Translations under genes and position numbers: made by a program | NCBI RefSeq assembly: GCF_023243075.1 | Contig: NZ_JALKFZ020000185.1 | Span: 23,597 to 87,596, forward strand | Reading direction: 5' to 3' | DNA length: 64,000 nucleotides | From: Frankia sp. AiPa1 | GTDB lineage: Bacteria > Actinomycetota > Actinomycetes > Frankiales > Frankiaceae | Notes under the pieces: generated by a model | The model's input: only the letters and a program-made list of their open reading frames with translations | What the model was told of the DNA's origin: nothing | The model's database searches: none | Shown here: one piece after another, positions 8,752 to 20,700 of the stretch | Numbering within the stretch: the stretch's first letter is position 1 | Layout of the letters: every line of letters begins with the position of its first letter

Positions 8752-11700
8752 ATGTCGAAGTCGATGGACGAGGCGATCTACTCCTTCACCGGGATGCGCC
8801 TGCCGGGCGCGCGCCTCCCGGTGATGCGGTCGCTCGCCGACGACCTCGACTCCGGTGCCGACCAGGTCATCCACCAGCTCGCCGTCGAGCTCGAACAGAT
8901 CATCCGCTCGGTCAAGGCCACGGTCGGCGGCGTGCCCGGCAAGAAGTTCGTCGAGCAGACCTCCCAGTTCGTCGTCGAGGATCCGAAGCTGCTGCTGCAG
9001 GGCGGCATGCTGCTGCGGGCCGCGGCGGAACTGCTGCGTCGCCAGCACCTGCAGATGGACTACACCCGCAAGCAGGGTTTCGTGATGTTCATCTTCATGC
9101 AGATCGAGCTGGCGATCGCGGCGATCGAGGCGGCGTTCGGCCAGGTGGAGGAGGCGGCCGAACGGATCATCACCACCCGCACGATCATCCAGCGGGTGCT
9201 CTCGAAGGAGACGGCGAAGACGGCGTCGCACATCGTGGCGATGCAGATGCTGTTCATGCCCGGCTCGTCGCTGGTCGCGCAGGCCTGGCAGATCCTGCAG
9301 GGCCTGCGCGGCGGCATCGATGGCGGCGAGCTCGCCCACATGGTCAAGTACGGCCTGGCCGCCAGCGCGTCGAGCCTGCTCGCCCTGCCCGGCATGAAGG
9401 CGTTCATGGGCAAGGCCGACGCATTCTTCAAGACCATCGGCATCGGCGAGGGCGCGGGCAACCCCATCGCGGGCATGGCGATCGGCACGGCGTTCTCCGT
9501 CGTGCTGGAGGTCGGGGGCGGCATCTTCGCCGCCGGAGTGGTCGACGGGCAGTGGGGGTTCAGTTCGGTGGTCGACGACGCCATCTCCGGCGCCGTCGAG
9601 GGCAGCACCGAACACGCCGCGGGAGGCCTCGGCCGAGGTGGTCGCAAAGGTGCCCAGGCCATCGGGATCATCCCACCTGACCTCCCGAACGTGCCGACGC
9701 TGCCCGACCCGGCGACGACGGTGAACGTCGACGACGACGGCGGTTTCGACTCTGACTCCGGTACCGGCGGCGCCTCGAAGGCGTCGGGCGGCACGAGCAC
9801 GGTGATCGGCGCAGGGGGAAAGTCCTCGGCCACGGGCGCCTCGGGATCGATCCAGATCGACGAGACCGACGACGTCTCGTCGATCACGATCAGCGTGCCC
9901 GACCCGAAGACGTTCGACGCCCCCACCTTCACGGCCCCGACCATCGCCGCCTCGACCCTCACGGCCCCGGACGTCGCGGCCGAGGACACCACGGTTCCCG
10001 AGCTCAAGGCCCCCGCCCTGAGCTCCCCGGCCGTCCCCGTCCCCGTCTCCGCCGTTCCCGTTCCCGAGTTCGAGGCGCCGGCCATTCCCGCGGTCCCCGC
10101 GCGTGAGACGCCAGCTGTCCCCGTCCCCGCGGCCACCGTCCCCGCGGCCCCACCGGTCCCCGGGCGTGAGGCGCCGGCCGTTCCTGTTCCCGCGACTTCT
10201 GCCGTCCCACCGGTCCCCGGGCGTGAGGCGCCGGCCATCCCCCCCGTTCCCGTTTCCGCGGCCGCGCCGTCGGCGAGCCATGCGCCGGATCTGAACGTTC
10301 CCGACGTCCCGGTCGAGGCGCCGCCGGCCTATGTCTTCTCCAGCCGGGACCTGCCCGACCTGGGCGCCTTCCCCGGCGCCGACCTGCACGCGCACTCAGT
10401 CATCGACGGCCACGCGGGACCTGACGAGTCCTGGTCCGAGACCAACTCGATCCGGGATGACGCATCGCAGTTCAGCGTCCAAACCGTGGACACCTCTTAC
10501 ACCGCTGCGACGGACCCCAACATCGCCCGAACGGGGGAGCTCGACGCCGAGGGCCCGAACGTCGCGGCGGGTGCCTTCACCGGCGTGACGGGCCCGAATG
10601 GCCAGCCTGTCCTGGCCGGTACACCCAAACCCACCGGGCCGGCTCTGCCCGCCGCGGCGCCGGCCTCGCTCACCCCGTCGGCGCCGGCCAATCCGCCGGT
10701 TCCGATTCCGGCGCCTGTCCCAAGTTCCTCGTCGGTGCCCGCACCGGTTCCGGCGCCTCTTCCGGAGCCTGTCCCGGCGTCCTCGACCGCGTCCCCCCCG
10801 GTTGCGGCGCCCGTTCCGGCGTCCTCATCTGTGTCGGCGCCCATGCCGGCGCACTCGGTGAGCCCGCCCGCTCCGGCGGCCGAGGGCAACCCAGTGCCAG
10901 GAACGGCGCAGCCAGTGCCGGGGGCCAACTCCGGCCTGCCCGTGCGGGTGACCGCCCAGCCGGTCCAGACGCTCGACCCGTTGGCGGATCCGCTCCTCCA
11001 ACCCGACCCGTCCGCCGCGGTCTCCTCCGCCGTTGCGTCGAATCCCGCCGTCCAGCCGACCCACGCCGCCCAACCGAATCCCGCGGTCCAGCCGCATCCC
11101 GGGCTCCAGCCCGTGCACCCGTCGCAGGCGAACCACAGCATCGGCGTGGATCACGGCTTGCCCTGGGATCAGACTCAGCAGCACGCGGGGTCCGTGCTGC
11201 CGAGATCTGGTGTTGACGTGGACAGGAATGGCAACGCGCCATTCCTGTCCACCGGGCCGGTGGTGACGGCTTCCTTCTCCGCGGCCGGCCACCCCCTGCC
11301 CGTGCCGGTCGGGGCGGGCAGCGCCACGCTGACCGCCTCGGTGCCATCGCCGGGTCACAGCCTGCCGAGCGTCGTCGACCCCACGCTGTTTCCCGAGCTG
11401 TATCCGACGCCGATCGCGCAACCAACCCGCGCGCATGAGCTACCGGCGGCCGAGCAGGCGCGGGTCGAGCCGGTGCTCATGGCGCTACAGGCATCCTTCG
11501 GTGACGGGCCCAGCGCCGTCGCCGACTGCATGGTCCGTCTGGTCCAGGCGGCCCGCGCCTGGTGGGGGCCGGTGCGGGCCCCTGGTGCGGGTATCACCGG
11601 AACGGGCCAGCCCAGCATCACCGCGACGGGCCGGTCCAGCGATGACACGACCGGGCCCGGGCAGCAACTCGCCGGGCTGGTGGGCAGCACCTGGCAGCGG

Positions 11701-14700
11701 ATCCCGAACTGGCACGGTGTGCTTGATCAGGTGCGGGAGCTCGGTCCGGGTGCGGCGGCGTTTCTGGTCGCGGGGCCGCCGGATCTTGCCCGGCACGGGG
11801 TGGGGCTACTCAACGTCGGTGATCGTCTCGTGTGGTTGGAGACGCAGCTCGACGGCACGCACCGTGTGCTGCCGTTGCACCGGCCGCCGTTGCGGCCAGT
11901 CGATCTGCGGGTTCTGGTGGCCGGTCCGGACGCCCGTGGGGTCGCCGCCGATACCGGTCTGACCACTACCGGTCTGACCGCGCCCCAGGGTCAGTTCGCC
12001 GCTCTGCCCGCGGTGAGCACGGCGAGTGCCAGCGTCTTTGCCGCGACCACCCGCGAGCCGGGCATGGCCGGACCGGGCCCCGAGGTCACGGGGAATCCCG
12101 ATCTCGCCCCGGCGATACAGCCCGCAGTGCCTGCCGCTCCGGCCGTGCCCGCCGCTCCGGCCGCGGACGTGGTGATGGCCGATGCGCCGACGTCGGCTGA
12201 GCAGAGGGCGGGACGGGTGGTGGGGAACGCGCTGTCGGCGGAGGACTGGTTGCCGGGTCAGGCGGAGCGCTTCTCGACTGCTCTTGGTGCGTCGTTGACC
12301 TCGAAGCATGTGAAGGACGCGGAGAAGGACGCGGAGGGGGTGATTCGGGTGAATCCGTTGTGGACGTCGTTGCGGGATTTCTCTCCGAAACATCTCGAGG
12401 CGTCGTCGGAGGACACGCTGTGGCCGTATTCGGTGGCGGACAACGGGAATATCTATCTCGGTAGTGAGAAGCCGGAGGAGGTGCTCGCACCGGGTCAGCT
12501 TGAGGAGTTGCACCGGGAGATCGTGACGTCGCGGGTGGACAAGGCCGCGGCGGCGGACGCGGCGGTGGCGAAGCTGTCGGATCTGCTGGCTGCTGGTGGG
12601 AATTCGGTGGTTCTTTCCGCGGGTGAGCTTCAGGACATGCAGAAGCTGGCGGCGGTGCGTGCTAGTGAGTCGATCGCGCAGGCGGCGGCGAGGGGGGTGG
12701 ATCTGGCGGCGTTCTATGACACGTTGCCCGCGGGTCCGGTGGAGGGCGCCGAGGGTTCTCCTGTGGTGGTCGGGCGGGAGCAGGTGGAGACGCTGCGGGA
12801 GTTGCTGGGCGAGGCGGCGGAGAGTTTTCATGCGGGGAAGACCGAGTCGTTGGAGAATTTCAAGGCATCTTTGACGGGGTTGGGCCATCCGACGATCGCA
12901 CTTGGGTTCGACGAGTCGGGTACGGCGGTGTCGCGGGATACGCGGATGAGTGGTGAGCTGCGGGTGCGGGCGGATGGTGTGGTGGTGATCAATGAGAAGT
13001 CGGGTCGGTATATGAGCCCGAAGGTTCGTGGGAAGATCATGGAGGAGGATCTGACCCGGTGGATGGAGGAGGTGGCGCGTCGGCTCAGTGAGCAGCTCGG
13101 TCGGCCGGTGATCTACGAGATGCTCAAGTACGTCACCCCGGCGGCCACCGTGACCCAGACTCAGCCCGCAGCCCCGAATCCTGCCACCGCTGCCCAGACC
13201 CAGTCCCAGAATGTGCCGGCGGATGACGTCGTGATGACCGACGCGCCGCCATCGTATGAGCAGGTGGCTGGGCCGTTGGTGCGGAACATGATGACCCCGG
13301 CGGACTGGCTGCCGGGTCAGCCGGAGCGTTATACGACCGCGCTTGGTGCGTCGCTGGAGGCGAAGGGGGTGAAGGATAAAGAGAAGGACCCGGAGGGGAT
13401 GCTTCGGGTCAATCCACTGTGGACCGCGCTGCGGGACTTCTCACCCAAGCATCTCGAGGGTGCCGCACAGGATATGTTGTGGCAGTATGCGGTGGCGGAC
13501 AATGGATTGATCTATCTGGGTAGCGAGGAGCCGGAGACGGTTCTTGAGCCGAACAGGTTCGCGGACCTGCACCAGACGATTATCGGGGCGCGTGCGGACA
13601 AGGCCGCGGCGGCGGACGCGGCGGTGGCGAAGCTGTCGGATCTGCTGGCTGCTGGTGGGAATTCGGTGGTTCTTTCCGCGGGTGAGCTTCAGGACATGCA
13701 GAAGCTGGCGGCGGTGCGTGCTAGTGAGTCGATCGCGCAGGCGGCGGCGAGGGGGGTGGATCTGGCGGCGTTCTATGACACGTTGCCCGCGAGTCCGGTG
13801 GAGGGTGCCGAGGGTTCTCCTGTGGTGGTCGGGCGGGAGCAGGTGGAGACGCTGCGGGAGTTGCTGGGTGAGGCGGCGGAGAGTTTTCATGCGGGGAAGA
13901 CCGAGTCGTTGGAGAGTTTCACGGGGTCCTTGACGGGGTTGGGTCATCCGACGATCGCACTTGGGTTCGACAAGTCGGGGGTGGCGGTCCAGCGGGATGG
14001 GCGGCTGAGCGGTGAGCTGCGGTTGCGGCCGGATGGCGTGCTGGTCATCAACGACAAGTCCGGCCGGTACATGAGCGTGAAGGTTCGCAAGAACGTCTCG
14101 ACGGAGGATCTGACCCGGTGGATGGAGGAGGTGACCCGACGGCTCAGTGAGCGGTTCGGCCGGCCGGTGGTCTACGAGATGCTCAAACACGCCCCGGCTC
14201 CGCCCCCGCCCGGACCCGCGGATCCCGTCACCTCTGACCCGCCGCCCTACGCACCACCCCAGCCACCCCCCGAACAGGCCGCCCTCCCACCCGGACAGGC
14301 GTCTCTCCCACCCGCCGAGCTGGCCCCACTCGCCGAGCAGACGGCGACGCGGCCTGGCGACGGGGTGGCCGAGCTGGCGGCCGGTCCGGCGGTGGCCACG
14401 CGGGATGTGCTGGAGTTGCCCGGGACGATGCCGCCGCGGTACTGGGTGGGTGGTCTCGGTGTGACCGACGATGCCTCGGTGGCGGCGATCGATGCGGCCT
14501 GGGCGCAGATGCTTCGGGCCGAGGAGGCGCTGCGCCAGGCCAATGAGGAGGCGGTGAGGGCGCATCCGCGGATCGGTGCGGACGGGACGTCCACCGCCGC
14601 GGCTTTCGGTCTGGGTAAGGAACCGCTGACGCGCCGTCAGCTGGAGGCGATCGCCGCCCAGGCCCTCGCTCTGGTCGACGTGAACGAGGCGGTGGACCGC

Positions 14701-17700
14701 CTTTATGATCTTCCGGCGCTACACGGTTTTGACGATACACAGTTACGCATCGACACCGTGCGATCGGCTTACGAGCAGGCGCTCACGCAATGGAAAAAGG
14801 ATCATCCGGGTACCTATGGCGGTGCCCGTCCGTCCGCCGGGCCTGCCTGGGTTCCCGAGCCGCCGGCGGAGCAGCCCGAGCCGGCACCGCGGGTCGTGCC
14901 GGCCGCTGACGCACTGTTCGAAACGCCGGATCCCCAGGAACAAGCTCCACCGCCCTACACCCCTGCCTCGACCAACCAGGACACGGCACAGCCCCAGGAG
15001 ACGGATCCGCTGATCCTGCCGGGCCACATGCCGGCGTCGTTCTGGGCGAGCCGGCTCGGGATCACCGAGCCGGCGCAGGTGGCGGTGGTCGATGAGGCAC
15101 TGGCCCAGGTGCTGCGGGCCGAGTTCGAGATGTCGAAGGCCCAGGCGCGGTATGACGGGGCCTTTCCGCGGGTCGGCCCGGACGGCGCGTCCAGCTCGGC
15201 GGCGGCCGGGCGCGGCAAGGAACCGCAGACCCCCCGACAGCGGGAGAGCACCGCCGCCCTGGCGGACGCCCAGCGTGATCTCGAGGACGCGCGGGCCGCG
15301 CTCGCCGACCTCCCCGAGTTGGGGGAGGTGACCGGCAGGCCGTCGCGGGTGGAGACCGTGCGCTCGGTCTACGAGGAGGCGATGGGTCAGTGGCGGCGGC
15401 AGAATCCGGGTACCTACGGCGGTCGGGCGCCGTTCGGGTCCACGCGCCCGAGCGACGGGCCGCTGGAGGACGAGCCCGAACTGCCGACCGACGCGGGCGG
15501 TGGGCAGCAGCCGGCTCCTCAGCCCACGCTCCAACCGGCCGCCGCGCCCGGGGGCGAGCCCGCCGCCGCGCCGCCGAACCCGCTGGTGCCGCCCCCCAGA
15601 CCGGACTCACCGCCGCCGGGATACACGCCCGCGCCGAACGCGCGGCCCTGGGAGATCGAGCTGGACGAGCGGTTCGGTACGCAGGAGTACCCGCCGTGGA
15701 TCCGCGACGGCGAGCATGACGACCGAGGGTTCGTCCGGATCAACCCGTTCTGGACGCCGCTCGCGGACTTCTCCGCCAAGCATCTCGAGGGCGCGCCGGC
15801 CGGCGCGGTGTTCACCTTCGCGGTGGTCGGGGACAGCGAGGTCCTGCTCGGCAGCTCCGACCCCCAGTCGCTGCTGCCTCCCGACGCGATCGACGAGCTG
15901 TATCACTGGGCCGCGAGCGCGCGGGAGAACCAGGGCGAGCCGGTGCCCAGCCGGGCGGAGTTCGTCGCGGGCCTGTCCGGACAGGGGCTGCCGACAGTGG
16001 CGGTCGGCTTCGACGAGCTGGGTGGCACGGTGGCCCGGCCGGTGCGGTCCCACGGCGAGCTGATGCGCGGACCGGACGGTGGTTGGGTCGTCGTCGACAC
16101 GTCGAGGAGCCGGTACGTCCGGGCCGGGATCCGGGGAGCCGTGCCGGAACCGGCGCTGCGGCGGCACCTGGCGAACACGGCCAGCCTGCTCTCGGACCAC
16201 CTCGGTGTCCCGGTGGAAGTCGCGGAGCCGTTCGACCGGCGTCCGTCCGCCCCCCCGCCCCCCTACGATTCCGCCTCGGTGCCGGTCACGAGCCCTGCGT
16301 CGGTCACGGCTCCTGTGTCGGCCACGGCCCCGGCGAGCACGTCCGCCGTGGATCCCCCGCCGGAGCCGGACAGCAGCGGGCAAGGCCGGTGGGAAACCAT
16401 TCTTCGCGGTCCGTTCGCTCCCGGCTCGCAGGCCCTCCGCCCGCAGCCGGCACCCTCGTTCAGCTCGGGGATGAGCCTGGTCGAAGACACCTTCGCTGCC
16501 CGCCCACCCCGCCCGCGAATGTCGACCCATCCGATCGAGCAGGCCGCCGACCACCTGAACGAGGCCCGGCAGTTCTACGTGCGTGCGATCAGCCAGTACC
16601 GGCGAGCCCAGAACGCCCCCACGGGCGGGCTCGGGCTGTCCGCCGAGCTCGCCCGCACCCAGCTCGACGGCACCCGGCTGATCTTCGCCGATGCGGGGAA
16701 CGCGCTCGCCGTGGCCTCGGGCGAGCAGGCCGACCTGCTCGAGCACCAGGCCGATCTCCGCCAGCTCGACCGCCTGGTCGACGTCGCGCTCCCGCCCGGC
16801 GTCGACATCGGCGAGCTCGGCCTGCCGAACGTGCTGGGCCAGGTCCCCTACGCCCGCGGGCTGACCGACGACCGGCGGCTGCGGGGCGTCCTGGCCGCGC
16901 TGGGGAGCCCTGATCCGCCGCGCGGTGTCGTCGAGGACGGCGACGGCACGCCGATCATCACCGGAACGGTGGAGCATAGCCCCGACGGGGGATTCCGGAT
17001 CGAGGATCGCCGTGGCGGCTACCAGGAGTACGACGGTGTCGGCCGCCTGGTCGCCAGCGCCGCCCCGGTCCCGGAGCAGGCCGGCGATCCCTCCCGCTCC
17101 CGGGGGCCCGTTGACACCCGTGAGCTGTCCGACGGCTGGTGGCTGCGGCCCATCCCGGCCGGTACAGAGAATTCCGGTCCGCCGCATGGCGTCGTCGAGG
17201 ACGGTGCCGGCATGCCGATCATCTCTGGAATCGTGGAGCATCGCCCCGACGGGGGATTCCGCGTCGAGGACCGCCGTGGCGCCTACCAGGACTACGACGG
17301 TTCGGGTCGGCTGGTCGCCAGTGCCATCCAGATCCCGGAGCAGCGCGACGATCCCTCCTGGACCTGGGGGCACGTCGCGTTCGACGAGGACTCGCCGGAC
17401 CGGGCGGTGATCGAGCATCCCGACAGGCGCATGGTCGATGCCGAGGTGGTCCGCACCGCCACCGGGATGACGCTGTCTGGTCCGGACGGGCGGGTACTGC
17501 GCCTCGGCCTGGACGGCACCCTGCTCGCCGATGAGATGAACGCCTACGAACCCGTAGCCGCCCCCGGGCCACGCGACGACGTGGACAGCTGGCAGTCGTC
17601 CAACCCACAGCGGTCCGCCGGCAGGCTCATCCTGGACTGGACCACCGGGCAGGCCACCACCATCGATCCGGCCGGGGGCGTGCGCGACTGGTCGTTCTGG

Positions 17701-20700
17701 ATCGAGGACAACGGTGACATCCGGCTGCGTGGCGCCGGTGAGCGGCTGTACTCGATGCACGGGCAGCTGAACGAGGAGGACGTCGAGCTCTACGGACCCG
17801 GAGTCGACAACGACGCGGACATGGTCGTGCGGCACAACTACGTTCCCACCGCGCAGACCCAGCCGCTCACGCTGCTCATCGACGGGGAGGCGGCACCCGA
17901 CCTCGAGGCGACCCCGCAGGGTGACGGCTATCGGATCACCGTCACCGGCGACCGACCTGACCGCGGGGACTACCGGGACGTCGACCGCACCGGGCTGAAC
18001 CTGAACCAGCGGATCACGCTCACCGGGCCACCTCCGGTCGGCGGCGGGCTGTCCGCGGCTCCCACCACCTCGGTCGGTCCCGAGACGCTGGGTACCGCGG
18101 AGATCGACTGGACGGCCGGCACCGCGCGCACCGTCGACGCGTCCGGCGTGACGCGGGACTGGGCCGTGACCCGAGGCGACGAGGGTGGCTTTCACCTGAC
18201 GGCTCCCGACGGTCGGCAGCAGACCTTCGACGTGCGGGGAGTCCGGTTGGCGGACCTCCCCGCTCCCGCCCCGACCGCCGTACGCGCGGCCGAGGCCGAC
18301 GACCTGGACATCTCGCCAGCCCCGTGGCCGTCGGCGTCGGCGTCGTCCGCGGCGAGCCCGGAGCCGGAGCACACCGACACCGACGTGGGTTCCCCTCCGA
18401 TCCGGTCCGAGCAGGAGCAGGACCTGCTGCGCTGGGTGCGCCGCGAGCTGCCCGAACCCGCGGACGGCCAGGCAGAGTTCACCGACGAGCAGATCCTCGC
18501 CGCCTACCAGGGTCTTCGCGCCGACCAGCGGTTCCGGTCGACGCTGACCCGCACCCTGGCGCCCATGGTCGCCACCGTTCTGCGGGGGGCGCCGCCGGGC
18601 AGGCTGGGAGGCGGCGCGGACGAGTCGTCCCAGCGCCCCCAGCCCGAGCCGCCGAACACCGCGACCGACTCCGAGGACGAGTCGACGCCCGTTCCCGGGG
18701 TCCAGTCGGCGAACCTCGGCGGCACTGATCCGGCGAACCTTGTCGGTGCCCCGGCGAACCTTGGCGGGACCGAGTCGGCGACCATCACCGACGCCAGTTC
18801 CGCGAACCTCACCGGAGCCGAATCCTCCACGACCGTGATGGCGGGATCGTCCAACGTCGTCGGTGCAGCGGCGCCCGTCACGACGCGTCCGGTCCGGTTG
18901 GCCCGGTCGGTCTCGCCGCCGCGCGCGGCGGTGGCGCCGGCCGTCATGACCCCAGCCGCCGCGACGTTCACGACGACGGGAATGTCGCTGGCCAACTCCC
19001 TGCCGCTTCCCTCGACCGCGACCGGGACGTTCACCGTGCCGCAGGCGCAGCTGCAGGGTCCCGGCGCGCGTGGGCTGCTGCTCTCCCTGCTCAACGGCGG
19101 TGGACGAGCCAGGGGCGGGGGATGGTTCGGTTGGGGATCGCGGCCCCGACCCGCCAGCGGGCCGGCCATCCCGACGGCTACCTCGACGGTCACCCCGATG
19201 GCCGTGACGACGGGTGTGACGGCGCCAGCCGTCCCCCCGACGCCGCAGTCCGTGCAGCCCGTTGCGTCTGGCATCGGGGTACAGGCAGCTCCTCCGCTGC
19301 CGCCCGTCACCGCCGTGCCGTCCACCCTTGTGCCCTCCGAGGGGTCGTCCACCGAGGTGCCCGTCGATCCGACAGCGGGGGCCGTGGTCGCGGGCCCGTC
19401 CGGTGCGCCGGTGCCGTCGGGTCCGCCGGCGGGCTTCGTCCTGCCGCCCGGGGTCGACCCCAGCATGCTGCGGGACGCCGACCGCGCCGGCGACATCCCG
19501 TACGAGGTGGCGCTGGGCGGCGGAGAGCGGCTGCGGGCGACGCTGTTCCCGGCCAGCAGCGGACGGCCGCCGCGGGGTGTCATCGTCGACGCGGGCGGGC
19601 AGCCGGTGCTGCGGGGGACGGTGCACCATCAGCCGGATGGCGGGGTGCGCGTCGACGGGCCCGGCGGGAACTTCCGCACCTATGGCGCCGACGGCGCTCG
19701 GCTCGCGACGGACCTTGGGATCGGGCTGGCGGGCGGGCCCCGGGGGCGGCTGGTGACGGATCACGTCGCCGGCACCGCGACGCTGATCCGGACGGACGGC
19801 ACCCAGGTACCGGTGCGGGTCACGCCGGAATCCGACGGTGGGACGACGGTGACCGGCCCCGGCGGGCACGTGCTGACACTCGACGTCGACGGGGAGCTGG
19901 TCGCCCAGCGGCTGCCCCTGACCGGACCCGCCGCCGCGGTCGGGACCGTCCCGCGCGGCCCGGCGACGACGGCGTCGGCACCGGGGGTGTCCCTGGCGCC
20001 GGTGCCGCTCGGTCACGTCGAGATTGACTGGTCGATCGGCACGGCGACGACCGTCGACCCGTCGGGCAGCACCCGCACCTGGCAGGCGCGGGTGGACGGC
20101 ACGGGTTTCCACCTGCTCGGCCGGGGCGGGCTGCGCCGCACGTTCGGCTCGGATGGCCGGCTGCGCACCGAACGGCGGGTGCTGGACGCGGCGAACCTGA
20201 CCCATCCCCACCCGGCGGCACGCACCCTGACCCACGTGGACCTCGACTGGCACACCGGCACCGCGATCACCGTGACCACGACCGTCGCCGGCCCGAGCAC
20301 CGTCGGCGGGACCGTCCCGATGGGTGGTGCCGCGCCCACGACGCTGCCCGCGCCGCCCCGGGCGTTCACCCCGACGTCCGGGGGCGGGTTTCGGATGGAT
20401 GGCCCCGGCGGGCGCTATCAGCGGTTCGACGCGAGTGGGCGGCTCGTCGGCGAGGGGTTCGATCTCACCCATCCGCTGCGCCCCGCCGTGCTGCGCGCCC
20501 TCGGCCACCTCGACGTCGACTGGACGACGTCCACGGCGACGACCGTCGACCCGCTGGGAGTGACCCGCGCGTGGCGGGCCAGCGGCGGCGGCGGTGGGGT
20601 GCGCCTCGACGACGGTCCCGAAAGCCAGGTGTTCGCCCCCGACGGCACCCTGACGCACCAGACCGTCGTCCCGCGTGACCCCACCGGGGCCCAGACCGCC

